Source: Palsa-892 sp035556215 (GTDB taxonomy: Bacteria; Pseudomonadota; Alphaproteobacteria; Rhizobiales; Xanthobacteraceae). Taken from it: DNA of 64,000 nucleotides. Under the pieces are notes generated by a model. It had not been told where the DNA came from, searched no databases, and saw nothing but the letters and a program-made list of their open reading frames with translations. Position numbers and translations under genes: made by a program. This document shows positions 51,466-61,262 of the stretch, piece by piece (the stretch's first letter is position 1; the number at the start of each line of letters is the position of its first letter). The stretch lies in the NCBI GenBank assembly GCA_035556215.1, contig DATMFI010000014.1, positions 62,001 through 126,000 on the forward strand, given 5' to 3'.

Positions 51466-51754
51466 AACGGTTCTCCGTCTTCACCCGCGCCATCCTGGCG
51501 CGGTACGCAACGGGCCGATTTAAGCGGGGTGCGACTAAAAGAGCGTTAAGCAACGGAACCGGATGGCGCGTTCCGCGGCCGCCTGATTTATCCATTGAAA
51601 ACAGGTACTTGGCGCTTCCGCACGGCGGTTTGCCCAAGTCCAACTTTCAGCGCATGCCCGAGGTCCACTAGACTCCCTATAATGGCGTGCAAAGCCCGGC
51701 CGGTTCTCGGCGGGGTTCTGCATGAAAATCATGAAGCTATTTGGGGAGTGAAAT

Positions 51755-53251
51755 ATGCGCGAGATCGGCCATTTCATTGGCGGCAAGAATGTAAAGGGGA
51801 CGTCCGGACGCACCGCCGATGTCTATCAACCGATGACCGGCGAAGTGATCGCCAAGGTCGCGCTCGCTTCCAAGCAGGAGATGCGCGCCGCGGTCGAAAA
51901 CGCCAAGGCCGCGCAGCCCGGCTGGGCCGCCACCAATCCGCAGCGCCGCGCGCGCGTGATGTTCAAGTTTCTCGAATTGATCGCGAAGGAAACCGACTCG
52001 CTCGCGGAGTTGCTGGCGCGCGAGCATGGCAAGACCATCCCCGATGCGCGCGGCGACATTCAGCGCGGTGTCGAAGTGATCGAATTCTCCTGCGGCATTC
52101 CGCACCTCATGAAGGGCGAATTCACCGAGAGCGCCGGCACCAACATCGATCTGTATTCGATGCGCCAGCCGCTCGGCGTCGTCGCCGGCATCACGCCGTT
52201 CAATTTTCCCGCGATGATCCCGATGTGGAAGTTCGGCCCAGCGATCGCCTGCGGCAATGCGTTCATCCTCAAGCCTTCGGAGCGCGATCCCGGCGTGCCG
52301 ATGCGGCTTGCCGAGCTCATGATCGAGGCTGGCCTGCCGGCCGGCATCCTCAATGTCGTCAACGGCGACAAGGAAGCGGTCGATGCCATTCTCGACGATC
52401 CGGATATCAAGGCGGTCGGCTTCGTCGGTTCGACGCCGATTGCCGAATACGTCTATACGCGCGGCACGGCGCACGGAAAGCGCGTGCAGTGCTTCGGCGG
52501 CGCCAAGAACCACATGATCGTGATGCCGGACGCCGACATGGATCAGGCGGTCGATGCATTGATCGGCGCGGGCTACGGCGCGGCCGGCGAGCGCTGCATG
52601 GCAATTTCGGTCGCCGTTCCCGTCGGCAAGAAAACCGCCGACACGCTGGTTGAAAAACTCATCCCGCGCGTCGAGAGCCTGAAGATCGGGCCTTCGACCA
52701 TGGCAGATGCCGACTATGGCCCGATGATCACCAAGGCACACCTCGAAAAGGTGAAGAGCTACGTCGATATCGGCGTCAAGGAAGGCGCCAAGCTCAAGGT
52801 CGATGGCCGCAACTTCAAAATGCAGGGCTACGAGAACGGCTTCTACATGGGCGGCTGCCTGTTCGACGAAGTGACGCCCGAGATGCGCATCTACAAGGAA
52901 GAGATCTTCGGCCCGGTGCTCTCGGTCGTGCGCGCCAACAGCTACCAGGAAGCGATCGATCTGCCGACCAAGCACGAATACGGCAATGGCGTTTCCATCT
53001 TCACGCGCGACGGCGACGCCGCGCGTGATTTCGCGAGCAGGGTCGAGGTCGGCATGGTCGGTATCAACTTCGCGATCCCGGTGCCGCTTGCCTATCACAC
53101 CTTCGGCGGCTGGAAGCGCTCGGGCTTTGGCGATCTCAACCAGCACGGCCCGGATTCGATCCGCTTCTACACGCGAACCAAAACCGTCACCGCGCGCTGG
53201 CCGAGCGGCACCAAGGCGGGCGCCGATTTCGCCATCCCGACGATGAAATAA
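51755..53251 (+). CDS. mmsA: Methylmalonate-semialdehyde dehydrogenase (CoA-acylating)
   Basis: This 498-residue aldehyde dehydrogenase has the catalytic Cys 281 in AAGERCMAIS and the NAD-binding GFVGSTPIAEYVY. In place of the usual catalytic-Glu motif it reads CFGGAKNHMIVMPDAD, the typical signature of MmsA, which does not need that Glu. It turns methylmalonate semialdehyde, from valine or thymine degradation, into propionyl-CoA. ATG 51755 follows GGGGAG. It stands alone, with no mmsB nearby. Confidence 0.95.
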   Translation: MREIGHFIGGKNVKGTSGRTADVYQPMTGEVIAKVALASKQEMRAAVENAKAAQPGWAATNPQRRARVMFKFLELIAKETDSLAELLAREHGKTIPDARGDIQRGVEVIEFSCGIPHLMKGEFTESAGTNIDLYSMRQPLGVVAGITPFNFPAMIPMWKFGPAIACGNAFILKPSERDPGVPMRLAELMIEAGLPAGILNVVNGDKEAVDAILDDPDIKAVGFVGSTPIAEYVYTRGTAHGKRVQCFGGAKNHMIVMPDADMDQAVDALIGAGYGAAGERCMAISVAVPVGKKTADTLVEKLIPRVESLKIGPSTMADADYGPMITKAHLEKVKSYVDIGVKEGAKLKVDGRNFKMQGYENGFYMGGCLFDEVTPEMRIYKEEIFGPVLSVVRANSYQEAIDLPTKHEYGNGVSIFTRDGDAARDFASRVEVGMVGINFAIPVPLAYHTFGGWKRSGFGDLNQHGPDSIRFYTRTKTVTARWPSGTKAGADFAIPTMK

Positions 53252-53394
53252 CGCAGCACATGCGCGCTCGCGGCAGGGATTGCCGCGGGCGCGAAACCAC
53301 ACCGCGAGGTGATTGCCCGCCGCTGGCGGCGAGCGCGCTTTCCTTCTAGGCTGGCGCGCTTTTCATTTCAGCCACTCCAGCGGGTAATCCCACC

Positions 53395-54036
53395 ATGGCC
53401 GAATACAAACTTCACTGCTTCGCGCAGTCGGGCAACTGCTACCGTGCGGCGCTCATGCTCAATCTCGTCGGCGCCGACTGGGAGCCGGTGTTCGTCGATT
53501 TCTTCAAGGGCGGCGAAGCGCGCACGCCAAAGTATCGCAGTGAAGTGAACGAGATGGGCGAAGCGCCGGTGCTCGCCTTCGGCGGCCGCAAGCTTTCGCA
53601 ATCCGGCGTCATCCTCACGCATCTTGCCAACAAGTTCGGTAAATTCAGGCCGCAAGGCGAGGACGAGGAACTGGAAAATCTGCGCTGGCTGTTGTTCGAC
53701 AACCAGAAGGTCAACGGTTTTCTCGGGCCGTACCGTTTCGTGAAAACACTTTCCGGCAACCCCGATCCCGGCGCGCTCAACTTCCTGAAGCCGCGCATCG
53801 AAAACGTGCTGAAGATCGTCAACCAGCGGCTCGAGGGCCGCCAATTCCTGCTCGGCGGCAGGCCGACCGTCGCCGACATCTCGATGTGCGGCTATATGTA
53901 TTACCCGCCGGAGGAATTCGGCTTCGACATCGCGAAAGAACATCCGGCGATCGGCGCCTGGCTCGAGCGCATCAAAGCGCTGCCGGGCTGGGAGCATCCC
54001 TATAAGTTGATGCCGGGCTATCCGCTGGTGCGTTAA
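53395..54036 (+). CDS. Glutathione S-transferase family protein
   Basis: This 213-residue protein has an N-terminal thioredoxin-like domain (AEYKLHCFAQSGNCYRAALML, with Ser 11 or Cys near the GSH site, in two parts) and an all-helical C-terminal domain with the N-capping motif RPTVADISMCGY near 157. It resembles bacterial GSTs active in detoxification or stress. The stop overlaps the DUF3592-like gene by 4 bp, tail to tail. Confidence 0.9.
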   Translation: MAEYKLHCFAQSGNCYRAALMLNLVGADWEPVFVDFFKGGEARTPKYRSEVNEMGEAPVLAFGGRKLSQSGVILTHLANKFGKFRPQGEDEELENLRWLLFDNQKVNGFLGPYRFVKTLSGNPDPGALNFLKPRIENVLKIVNQRLEGRQFLLGGRPTVADISMCGYMYYPPEEFGFDIAKEHPAIGAWLERIKALPGWEHPYKLMPGYPLVR

Positions 54037-55121
54037 CGGAAAATGCCGCTGGCGAAGATGGCGGCTGCGAAACAAAACGCGGCGGCGGCCAGCATGACCC
54101 AGGGATAACCGCCAGGGCCTTCGAGCGCGGCGCTCGAGAAATTATCCGGGTCGTAATGCACAACGACCTCGGCGCCGACCGGATAGCGCGCCGCTTCCTT
54201 GCGGGCGAAAGCCTCGCCGCCCGAAACCGTCATGCTGAAACGAATCTGGCGGCTGCGGTATTCGCGATCGTTCACGCGATAGATGTATTCGACGAGCGGC
54301 GAATACATCGTGCGGTCGCGGCCGTTGTCGCGCTTGATATAGCTCTCGACCTCGCTTTTGACGATCCTGCCCTTCACCGAAGGCCAGTTGTGCGCCCGCT
54401 TGAGGTAGCGGCGATAGCCGGCGAAAAACAGCAGGATCACCAGTCCGAACGCGGCGAAAGCCATCGTCGCCTCGGGATTGCCCTGCGGCGGCAGCCGAAG
54501 CGCCAAAAGCTTCGTCGCGTTGGTCGCGGCATAATAGAAACCCGCAATGCCAACCACCGCGATTGCGGTCAGCCACAGGCAGCCGGAAAAAACATACGAG
54601 GGGATGCCGCGCTCCAGCACGCAGTTCTTCGGATCGGCAGGATCGTAGAACACCGTGACGTCCTTGCCGGCCGGGTATTTCGTCAACATGGCGTCGATTT
54701 CGCTCGCGCCGACTTCGCCGAGCACAATGCGGTCGCCGCGATATTCCCGGCCGCCGACAGAAAACGTATAGGCGACGAGCGGAATATTCCGCACTGTCTC
54801 TGCTTCACCGGCGAAGCCGTGCTCGCGCGAGCCAATCGCGGATCTGACGATGCGCCCTGTCGTCTGCGCCCATTTCGCGGCGCGGCGTTCCTCGAAAACT
54901 TTCGAGAGGAGCGCGACGACAAACAGCAGCGGCAGCGGCGCAAAGATCGCAACGATATGCCAGTTGCCGGAATGGCCCCACGGCAGGAGCGAGCGCCAAT
55001 CGATTCCGAAAAAGCCGAGCACGCTCGCCAGCATCGGCGTACCGACGACGATTACAACGAAAACGATGATCCAGAGCGGAGGCGGTTCGGAGCCACGGGG
55101 CGTGCGCTTCGGCAGAGCCAT
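54033..55121 (-). CDS. DUF3592-like membrane protein
   Basis: This 362-residue protein has helices near 16-38, 52-75, 180-200, 216-238 and 335-358, and two DUF3592-like repeats, each with a conserved AxxTGRIV/VKGRIVKS start and VTVFYDPADPKN or VVVHYDPDNFSS end (about 86-165 and 252-330). The repeat structure is visible by eye. The family is of unknown function. It follows pssA on the same strand with 83 bp between them, so co-transcription is possible but not required. Confidence 0.82.
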   Translation of the reverse strand: MALPKRTPRGSEPPPLWIIVFVVIVVGTPMLASVLGFFGIDWRSLLPWGHSGNWHIVAIFAPLPLLFVVALLSKVFEERRAAKWAQTTGRIVRSAIGSREHGFAGEAETVRNIPLVAYTFSVGGREYRGDRIVLGEVGASEIDAMLTKYPAGKDVTVFYDPADPKNCVLERGIPSYVFSGCLWLTAIAVVGIAGFYYAATNATKLLALRLPPQGNPEATMAFAAFGLVILLFFAGYRRYLKRAHNWPSVKGRIVKSEVESYIKRDNGRDRTMYSPLVEYIYRVNDREYRSRQIRFSMTVSGGEAFARKEAARYPVGAEVVVHYDPDNFSSAALEGPGGYPWVMLAAAAFCFAAAIFASGIFR

Positions 55122-55204
55122 GCAATGACCTCGGTCAGGGCCTGTGCAGACTACACCAGGAACCGCCGGGCAATGTGCCCGGCGTCACAACTTTATGCGC
55201 GATA

Positions 55205-56071
55205 TCAGTTGAGCGGCCCGGCGGGGCGCTCTTCGGCGGCTTCCGTGGCCTCGGGATTGATCATGCCGCCGCTCGCCGCGACATAGGCCCGTTTCAGCTT
55301 CTGGTACTGCAAATAGGCGACCGGAATGCAGGCGATATAGGCGAGCGAGCCGAGCGAGAGCATCTCCCACGGGTAGCTGACGAGCAGCGCACCCACAAAG
55401 ACGACGCAAATCATGATCGTCAGCACGTGCTCGCGCGGCACGCGGCCGGAAACGCCCTTGCCCGACCAGGTCGGGATCCACGACACCATCAGAAGGCCGA
55501 CCGCGACGGTATAGACGAGCGCGATCACCGAGCTTGCGATGGTGTGCGGCAGCCCCATCAGCTCCAAATAGATCGGCAGCATGACGATCATGGCGCCCGC
55601 CGGCGCCGGAACGCCGGTGAAGAAGTTGACCGCGTAAGGCGGCTTGTTCGGATCGTCGATCGCCACGTTGAAACGAGCGAGCCGAAGACCGGCGCAGATC
55701 GCGAACACCAGCACGGCGATCCAGCCCGCCGAATGCAGCGAGTTGAGGCCCCAGAAATAAAGCAGCATCGCGGGCGCGACGCCGAAGCTCACGAAGTCGG
55801 CGAGCGAGTCGAGCTCGGCACCGAAGCGCGAGGTCGAGTGCAGCAGCCGGGCGATGCGCCCGTCGATGCCGTCGAGCACGCCGGCGATCACGATGGAGGT
55901 GATGGCAAGCTCCAGCTTGCCGTCGACCGCGAGGCGGATGGCGGTGAGCCCGAGGCAAAGCGAAAACAGCGTGATCAGATTCGGAATGATCATCCGGATC
56001 GGGATCGGCTTGAACCGGCGGCGGCGCGGTTCGTCGGATTCGGGCTGAAACGGCGCGAAGAGGTGTGACAT
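55205..56071 (-). CDS. pssA: CDP-diacylglycerol-serine O-phosphatidyltransferase PssA
   Basis: This 288-residue membrane enzyme has the CDP-alcohol phosphotransferase motif with Asp 67, Asp-Gly 70-71, Ala-Arg 74-75, Gly 84, Asp 88 and Asp 92, and about eight helices. It makes phosphatidylserine from CDP-diacylglycerol and serine. The psd gene lies 44 bp upstream in the same operon, so together they make phosphatidylethanolamine. The N-terminus is cytoplasmic and basic (EPRRRRFKPIPIR). Confidence 0.95.
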   Translation of the reverse strand: MSHLFAPFQPESDEPRRRRFKPIPIRMIIPNLITLFSLCLGLTAIRLAVDGKLELAITSIVIAGVLDGIDGRIARLLHSTSRFGAELDSLADFVSFGVAPAMLLYFWGLNSLHSAGWIAVLVFAICAGLRLARFNVAIDDPNKPPYAVNFFTGVPAPAGAMIVMLPIYLELMGLPHTIASSVIALVYTVAVGLLMVSWIPTWSGKGVSGRVPREHVLTIMICVVFVGALLVSYPWEMLSLGSLAYIACIPVAYLQYQKLKRAYVAASGGMINPEATEAAEERPAGPLN

Positions 56072-56115
56072 GGCTTTATTCTACCCTGCGGCAAGGCCGC
56101 GCGGAAGCGCGCCGC

Positions 56116-56811
56116 TCAACCCTTGCGAAACGTTAATGTTCGCTGGGACGAAAGATCGGCGATCACCGTTTCGCCGGCAAGCGCGGTCTGCCCCTCGGAA
56201 ACCAGCGGCCTGGTGTTCGCCGGAAGGTAAACGTCGACGCGCGAGCCGAAACGGATGAGGCCGAAGCGTTCGCCCGCTTCGAGCGGCTGGCCTTCGCGCT
56301 TGAACGAAACGATGCGGCGGGCGATCAGCCCCGCGATCTGGACGACGCCGATCGAGTGCATGGGCGTCGTGATGACAAGGCCATTGCGCTCGTTATCCTC
56401 GCTCGCCTTGTCGAGATCGGCGTTGAGGAATTTTCCGGGCGTGTAGGCGATTTTCGAGATGACGCCCGCGACCGGCGCGCGGTTCACGTGCACATCGAAC
56501 ACGCTCATGAAGATCGAGATGCGCAGAAGCGCCTCGTTGCCGAGGTTCAGTTCGCGCGGCGGCATGGCGAGCGCGACCTGCGATACGCGGCCGTCGGCCG
56601 GTGATACGACGAGCCCTTCCCCGACCGGGGTCACGCGCGCGGGGTCGCGAAAAAAATAGGCGCACCAGCAGGTAAGCAAAACGCCGATCCAGCCCAAGGG
56701 CCTCGCGAGCCAGAACAGGAACAGCGTCACCAGCGCAAAGATGCCGATGAACGGATAGCCCTCCTGATGGATGGGCGCCATGTTCTTCTTGATCGAGTCG
56801 ATAATGGACAT
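56116..56811 (-). CDS. psd: Phosphatidylserine decarboxylase proenzyme, Psd
   Basis: This 231-residue proenzyme belongs to the short type common in alphaproteobacteria. Self-cleavage at Gly 189-Ser 190 (IRFGSRVDVYLP) would produce the pyruvoyl group. Two N-terminal helices (about 20-36 and 40-52) anchor it to the membrane, and the catalytic His lies in FDVHVNRAPV. It decarboxylates phosphatidylserine to phosphatidylethanolamine and is the first gene of the psd-pssA pair. Confidence 0.95.
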   Translation of the reverse strand: MSIIDSIKKNMAPIHQEGYPFIGIFALVTLFLFWLARPLGWIGVLLTCWCAYFFRDPARVTPVGEGLVVSPADGRVSQVALAMPPRELNLGNEALLRISIFMSVFDVHVNRAPVAGVISKIAYTPGKFLNADLDKASEDNERNGLVITTPMHSIGVVQIAGLIARRIVSFKREGQPLEAGERFGLIRFGSRVDVYLPANTRPLVSEGQTALAGETVIADLSSQRTLTFRKG

Positions 56812-56897
56812 CTTGAGGCTCGCGTTGATCGCGCGTGGTTATAGCGGGTTTCCGGCGGATGTCATGAGGAAGAATTCACGGGAAAGAATTACGCAGG

Positions 56898-58856
56898 CTA
56901 TTCGGCCGCTCCGCGCTTTACGGGCGTGATCGCTTCCAGCGCATCCTGGCCCGCATGCTCCAGCTTCTCGCGTGCTTCTTCCGCCTCGCGCTGGCGATTC
57001 CACATGCCGGCGTAAAGCCCGCCTTCGGCGAGCAGTTCGGCGTGGGTACCGCGCTCCACCACCCTGCCCTCATCGAGGACGATGATCTGGTCGGCATCGA
57101 CGACGGTCGAAAGCCGATGCGCGATCACCAGCGTCGTGCGGTCCTTCGACACGCGGTCGAGCGCATCCTGAATTTCCCGCTCGGTGTAGCTGTCGAGCGC
57201 CGAAGTCGCTTCGTCCAGCACCAGGATCGGCGGCGCTTTCAGAATCGTACGGGCAATGGCGACGCGCTGCTTCTCGCCGCCCGAAAGCTTGAGGCCGCGC
57301 TCGCCGACTTCCGTCTCGTAGCCGTCCGGCATCGAGCGAATGAAGTCGTCGATCTGCGCGAGCCGCGCCGCTTCCTCGATCTCGGCTTCGGTCGCATCCC
57401 AGCGGCCGTAGTGGATGTTGTAGCGGATGGTGTCGTTGAACAGCACGGTATCCTGCGGAACCATGCCCAGCGAAGCGCGCAGCGAGGTTTGCGTGACGTC
57501 GCGGATATCTTCGCCGTCGATGGTGATGCGGCCATGCGCCGTTTCGTAAAAACGAAACAGGAGGCGGGAGATCGTCGATTTGCCGGCGCCGGACGGCCCG
57601 ACGATGGCGAGCGTCTTGCCCGCCGGCACTTCGAACGAAACGCCTTTGAGGATTTCGCGCCCCGCGTCATAAGCGAAATGGACATTTTCAAAGCGCACGG
57701 TGCCTTCGCGCACCTGCAAGGGCTTCGCGCCGGGCGTGTCCTCAATCTCGGGATCGCGCGCGAGAATGCCGAACATATGTTCGATGTCGGTGATGGCCTG
57801 GCGGATTTCGCGGTAGAGGAAGCCCATCAAATTCAGCGGAATATAGAGCTGAATGAGCATGGTGTTGACCATCACGAAATCGCCGACGGTGCGCGTTTTC
57901 GCCTGCACGTCGAAGACGGCGAGCAGCATCACGATACCGAGGCCGATGGTGAAGATCGTCGCCTGCCCCGCGTTCAGAATGGCGAGCGAAGTATAGGTGC
58001 TGGTCGCGGCGCGTTCGTAACGCGCCATCGAGCGATCATAGCGCTCGATCTCGCGGCGCTCGGCGCCGAAATATTTCACGGTCTCGTAGTTGAGCAGCGA
58101 ATCCACCGCCTTGGCGGAAGCATCGGTGTCGGATTCGTTCATTCGCTTGCGGATCGAAATGCGCCACTCGGTCGCGTAATAGGTGAACGCCATATAGGCG
58201 CCGATGGTCACGACGACGGTGAGCGCATAGCGCCAGTCGAACGCGAACAGGAGTACGCCAAGCACGAGCATGAGTTCGACCGCGGTCGGCGCGAGCTGCA
58301 GAATAATCAGCCGAACGAGTTCTTCGATGCCGTTCCGCCCGCGCTCGAGAATGCGCGTGAGGCCGCCCGTCTTGCGCTCGAGATGAAAGCGCAGCGAGAG
58401 CGCGTGCATGTGCTCGAAGGTGAGGTTGGCGAGCCGCCGCACCGCATAAAGCGCAACCTTGGCGAACAGGCCGTCGCGCAATTGCGTGACGAGCGCCATC
58501 GCGATACGCAGCACCGCATAGACCAGCACGAGCGCCGCCGGCGCCGCCAGAATTGCCGGCAGCGCGGAATTCACGCTGGCGCGGCCTTCCGACACGGCGA
58601 CAAGCGCGTCGGTCGCCCACTTGAAGCTGAAGGGCACGGCGACCGTCACCGCCTTCGCGCCGAACAGCAACACGAAGGCCATCATCACCCGGCGTTTGAG
58701 ATCGGCACGGCCGGAGGGCCACATATGCGGCCACAGGCCGATAATCGTCGACACCAGCGAGCCGCCGCGCGGTGTTGCGCGCTTGGATTTCGGCACAGGT
58801 GAATTCACAGGAGGGGTTTCCGCGCGGACGGTGCTGGAACTGGGATGAATATTCAT
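56898..58856 (-). CDS. ABC exporter of the Atm1/HMT1 type
   Basis: This 652-residue half-transporter joins six membrane helices (about 50-345) to an ATPase with Walker A GPSGAGKST near 430, signature LSGGEKQR, Walker B ILVLDEATSALD and the H-loop in IAHRLSTVVDAD. The segment LNLMGFLYREIRQAITDIEHMF is typical of Atm1, here split at the sixth helix. Atm1 proteins export glutathione or persulfide species and help iron-sulfur and heavy-metal homeostasis. ATG 58856 is preferred over a longer frame to 58928. Confidence 0.92.
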   Translation of the reverse strand: MNIHPSSSTVRAETPPVNSPVPKSKRATPRGGSLVSTIIGLWPHMWPSGRADLKRRVMMAFVLLFGAKAVTVAVPFSFKWATDALVAVSEGRASVNSALPAILAAPAALVLVYAVLRIAMALVTQLRDGLFAKVALYAVRRLANLTFEHMHALSLRFHLERKTGGLTRILERGRNGIEELVRLIILQLAPTAVELMLVLGVLLFAFDWRYALTVVVTIGAYMAFTYYATEWRISIRKRMNESDTDASAKAVDSLLNYETVKYFGAERREIERYDRSMARYERAATSTYTSLAILNAGQATIFTIGLGIVMLLAVFDVQAKTRTVGDFVMVNTMLIQLYIPLNLMGFLYREIRQAITDIEHMFGILARDPEIEDTPGAKPLQVREGTVRFENVHFAYDAGREILKGVSFEVPAGKTLAIVGPSGAGKSTISRLLFRFYETAHGRITIDGEDIRDVTQTSLRASLGMVPQDTVLFNDTIRYNIHYGRWDATEAEIEEAARLAQIDDFIRSMPDGYETEVGERGLKLSGGEKQRVAIARTILKAPPILVLDEATSALDSYTEREIQDALDRVSKDRTTLVIAHRLSTVVDADQIIVLDEGRVVERGTHAELLAEGGLYAGMWNRQREAEEAREKLEHAGQDALEAITPVKRGAAE

Positions 58857-59014
58857 GTCGTTGTCGCGCTTATATAGGAGTGATGACGCGGCAAAGCCAC
58901 AGGGCCACCGGCCTCGTCCCCTCTGCATTGCCTTGGATTCCTGCCGAAAAATGGCCTATTTCAGCGCCATAGGTCTTCAACACACCTGCCATGCACCCCA
59001 CCTCCGGAGCCTCC

Positions 59015-59587
59015 ATGCGAAACTTCCTGCCGATCGCGGCCCTTTTGCTCGCTGCTGGCCTGGTGCCTGCCTGGGTGCCGCCGGCGGCGGCGCAGTCGCC
59101 CGACACGCAATCGGCGAATGCGCGCCTTGGCGGAGGCCAGAGCGTGAAGGTGAGCGCCGTGAGTCCTGCCGAAGGCGCAACTTATCTCGAAATCGCATTG
59201 CCCGAGGGTGCGCAGAAACTCGAGGGCTTGGGCGAGCGCTTCCTGCCGATCGTCACGGGCGGACGGACAGTGTCGATCGCGGCCGCCGATCTCAGCGGCG
59301 ATAGCATCGATGAGATCGTCGTGCGCGGTCAGGTGACCGGAAGTTCGGGTGCGCTTGTCGTGCTGCGGTGGGATGCCGCGCAGAAACAGTTTCTCCCCGT
59401 CGACTTCATCGACGATCGCGACGAGAAAAAGCCGTTCCTGTTCACCGACAACAAGAGCACCGTCTCGCTCGCCAAAGGCGGCGTCGAAGTGAAAGTTACG
59501 CGCGTCGATCAGAGCGGCCGCAGTGCAGCCGTTCTCGAGAAGTATCGCTGGGACAACGGCACGCTGAAATATTCCGAGGATCATTGA
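59015..59587 (+). CDS. Exported protein of unknown function
   Basis: This 190-residue protein has a signal peptide (MRNFLPIAALLLAAGLVPAW, cleavage probably after AAA-Q) and a mature part with VSIAAADLSGDSIDEIVVRG and a repeated-looking beta pattern, recalling single FG-GAP-like or integrin-type repeats (DLSGDSIDE is a Ca2+-loop-like motif). ATG 59015 is preferred to ATG 58991, which would add 8 polar residues. It is followed 2 bp later by the LOG gene. No family could be named. Confidence 0.68.
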   Translation: MRNFLPIAALLLAAGLVPAWVPPAAAQSPDTQSANARLGGGQSVKVSAVSPAEGATYLEIALPEGAQKLEGLGERFLPIVTGGRTVSIAAADLSGDSIDEIVVRGQVTGSSGALVVLRWDAAQKQFLPVDFIDDRDEKKPFLFTDNKSTVSLAKGGVEVKVTRVDQSGRSAAVLEKYRWDNGTLKYSEDH

Positions 59588-59589
59588 GC

Positions 59590-60177
59590 ATGACCGAATT
59601 GAAGAGCGTTTGCGTCTTTTGCGGCTCGTCGCCGGGCGCCGACCCTGCCTATGTCGAGGGTGCGCGCGCCTTCGGCCGGGCGCTCGCGCGCGAAAATATC
59701 CGCCTCGTCTATGGCGGCGGCCATATCGGCATGATGGGCGAGCTGTCGCAAGCGGTCTTCGAAGGCGGCGGCAAGGTACTCGGCATCATTCCCGAATTTC
59801 TCGTCGCCCGCGAGCACGCGGCCGAAGGCAAGGGCGAACTCCGGATCGTGCGCGACATGCACGAGCGCAAAAGCCTGATGGTGATGGAAGCCGACGCTTT
59901 CGTCGCCCTGCCCGGCGGCGTGGGCACGCTGGAAGAACTCGTCGAGCAATTGACCTGGCTACAGCTCAACCGCCATGCCAAGCCGATCCTGCTTGCCAAT
60001 ATCAAAGGCTACTGGAATCCGCTGATCGCGCTCATGCAACACATGTTCGATCAGAAATTCCTCTATGACGGCGTGCGTTATTACACCGTCGACCGTGTCG
60101 AGGACATTATTCCGCAACTCCGTGCCGCCGTCCGCAAGCAAGGCGAAGCGGTGAAAGCCGTCGCGCACGGCATGTAA
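59590..60177 (+). CDS. LOG family protein (nucleoside monophosphate phosphoribohydrolase)
   Basis: This 195-residue protein has the LOG motifs: FCGSSPGADPAY at 10-21, YGGGHIGMMG at 41-50 and PGGVGTLEE at 108-116, with catalytic Arg and Glu in ERKSLM and GTLEELVEQ. LOG proteins cleave AMP-type nucleotides or cytokinin ribotides to the base and ribose 5-phosphate. It is often annotated as a lysine decarboxylase, which is wrong. It follows the exported protein by 2 bp. Confidence 0.94.
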   Translation: MTELKSVCVFCGSSPGADPAYVEGARAFGRALARENIRLVYGGGHIGMMGELSQAVFEGGGKVLGIIPEFLVAREHAAEGKGELRIVRDMHERKSLMVMEADAFVALPGGVGTLEELVEQLTWLQLNRHAKPILLANIKGYWNPLIALMQHMFDQKFLYDGVRYYTVDRVEDIIPQLRAAVRKQGEAVKAVAHGM

Positions 60178-60313
60178 CGCCGCTTCCCGGCCTCATCTTC
60201 GCCCTTGCCGCTAAGGCATCCGGTCGAGGCGGGTTATTCGATTCCATCGACGGAACTTTTTGCGGGAGGCCCGCGTTAGCGCGGAAACCATTCCATCCCG
60301 CAGGGGGACCATC

Positions 60314-60640
60314 ATGGCTACCGCCGACCCGACCGCCAAATTCACCAAGAACGCCTCGGCCACACTCGATAGCTTGCAGGAGGATTTTTCCGCCATGCGT
60401 GACGATGTCAGCAAACTGAGCCAGCAAGTCGTCGATCTCTTACAGGGCAAGGGCAACCAGGCTTACAAGCGCGCGCGCAAGCAGTTCGACGAATCCACCG
60501 GCGAAGCCGTCGATGCGGTGCGCGAAGTGCGCGATACCTTCAGCGAAGCGATCGAGGAGTCCGTGCAGGAGCGCCCCTACGCGACGCTCGCAATGGCGCT
60601 CGGCGTAGGCTTCGTGCTCGGCGCGCTGTGGCGCCGCTAA
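60314..60640 (+). CDS. DUF883/ElaB-YqjD-like membrane-anchored protein
   Basis: This 108-residue protein is mostly amphipathic helix (residues about 8-85) with a C-terminal membrane segment (LAMALGVGFVLGALWRR), the pattern of ElaB/YqjD (DUF883) proteins, which bind ribosomes or the membrane in stationary phase. ATG 60314 follows GGGGG. The membrane protein at 60663 lies 22 bp downstream and is probably co-transcribed. Confidence 0.85.
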   Translation: MATADPTAKFTKNASATLDSLQEDFSAMRDDVSKLSQQVVDLLQGKGNQAYKRARKQFDESTGEAVDAVREVRDTFSEAIEESVQERPYATLAMALGVGFVLGALWRR

Positions 60641-60662
60641 TCATTTTATAGCGGCTCATCCC

Positions 60663-61145
60663 GTGCTCGAACAAATTCAGGGGATCGTCAGAGCTACGAT
60701 CTGCGGTGCGATCGCGGCAGCAGCAGGCACGGTTGCCTTCCTGTTCGCGGTCGTTGCCGCGTTTCTCTGGTTCGAACGACACTACGATGCCATCGTCGCC
60801 TGCTTTGCCGTGGGCGGCATGTTTTTGCTTGTCGCGGTAGTCGCGCTCTCCGTGCTTGCCATCGCCCGGCGCCGCGCCGCTCAACGCAAGGCGCGCGAGG
60901 AGGCTGAAGCCGCCAACGCGCCCAACACCATCTCTTCCTGGCTGGCGGATCCGGCGATGATGCTGACCGCGGTGCAGATCGCCCGCACCATCGGCTTTGG
61001 GAAGATCATCCCGCTCGCGCTTGCAGGCCTTGCCGCATTTGGCGCGGCGAGCGTTTTTGGCGGGCGGGACAAGAGCCGGGCTGCCGCCAAGCGGGCGGCT
61101 CGCGAAAAGAGCGCGCAGGAAGAGCAAGCCCGCCGCGTCGCCTAA
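60663..61145 (+). CDS. Small membrane protein, YqjE/holin-superfamily-like
   Basis: This 160-residue protein starts at GTG 60663 and has helices near 13-35, 44-66 and 116-130, then a charged Lys/Arg/Glu tail (RDKSRAAAKRAAREKS). It follows the DUF883-like gene as YqjE follows YqjD in E. coli, which suggests a related pair. I infer the family from gene order and helix pattern, not from a clear motif. It has no signal-cleavage site. Confidence 0.75.
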   Translation: MLEQIQGIVRATICGAIAAAAGTVAFLFAVVAAFLWFERHYDAIVACFAVGGMFLLVAVVALSVLAIARRRAAQRKAREEAEAANAPNTISSWLADPAMMLTAVQIARTIGFGKIIPLALAGLAAFGAASVFGGRDKSRAAAKRAAREKSAQEEQARRVA

Positions 61146-61262
61146 TCCCGGCTTCCGGGAGGCATATATTACCGTAAATTCATTTGCTGGAACCTGTTTT
61201 AGCGGACAGGATTACCTCTATCGGTACTCTGCTACTTATGAGTGCCAACGAGGGAGATTGCG

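Noticed and set aside
53269..53287. Hairpin CGCGGCA/TGCCGCG after mmsA as a terminator
   Set aside because: No T-run follows; it lies in GC-rich DNA where such stems arise easily.
56955..58802. Open frame of about 615 codons on the plus strand
   Set aside because: It is the complement of the Atm1-like exporter and shows the same biased shadow composition.
59590..60177. Lysine decarboxylase annotation for the LOG protein
   Set aside because: The PGGVGTLEE motif belongs to phosphoribohydrolases of the LOG family; the decarboxylase name is a historical error.
61148..61165. Short hairpin TCCCGG/CCGGGA after the holin-like gene
   Set aside because: Only 6 bp with a 3-nt loop and no T-run.
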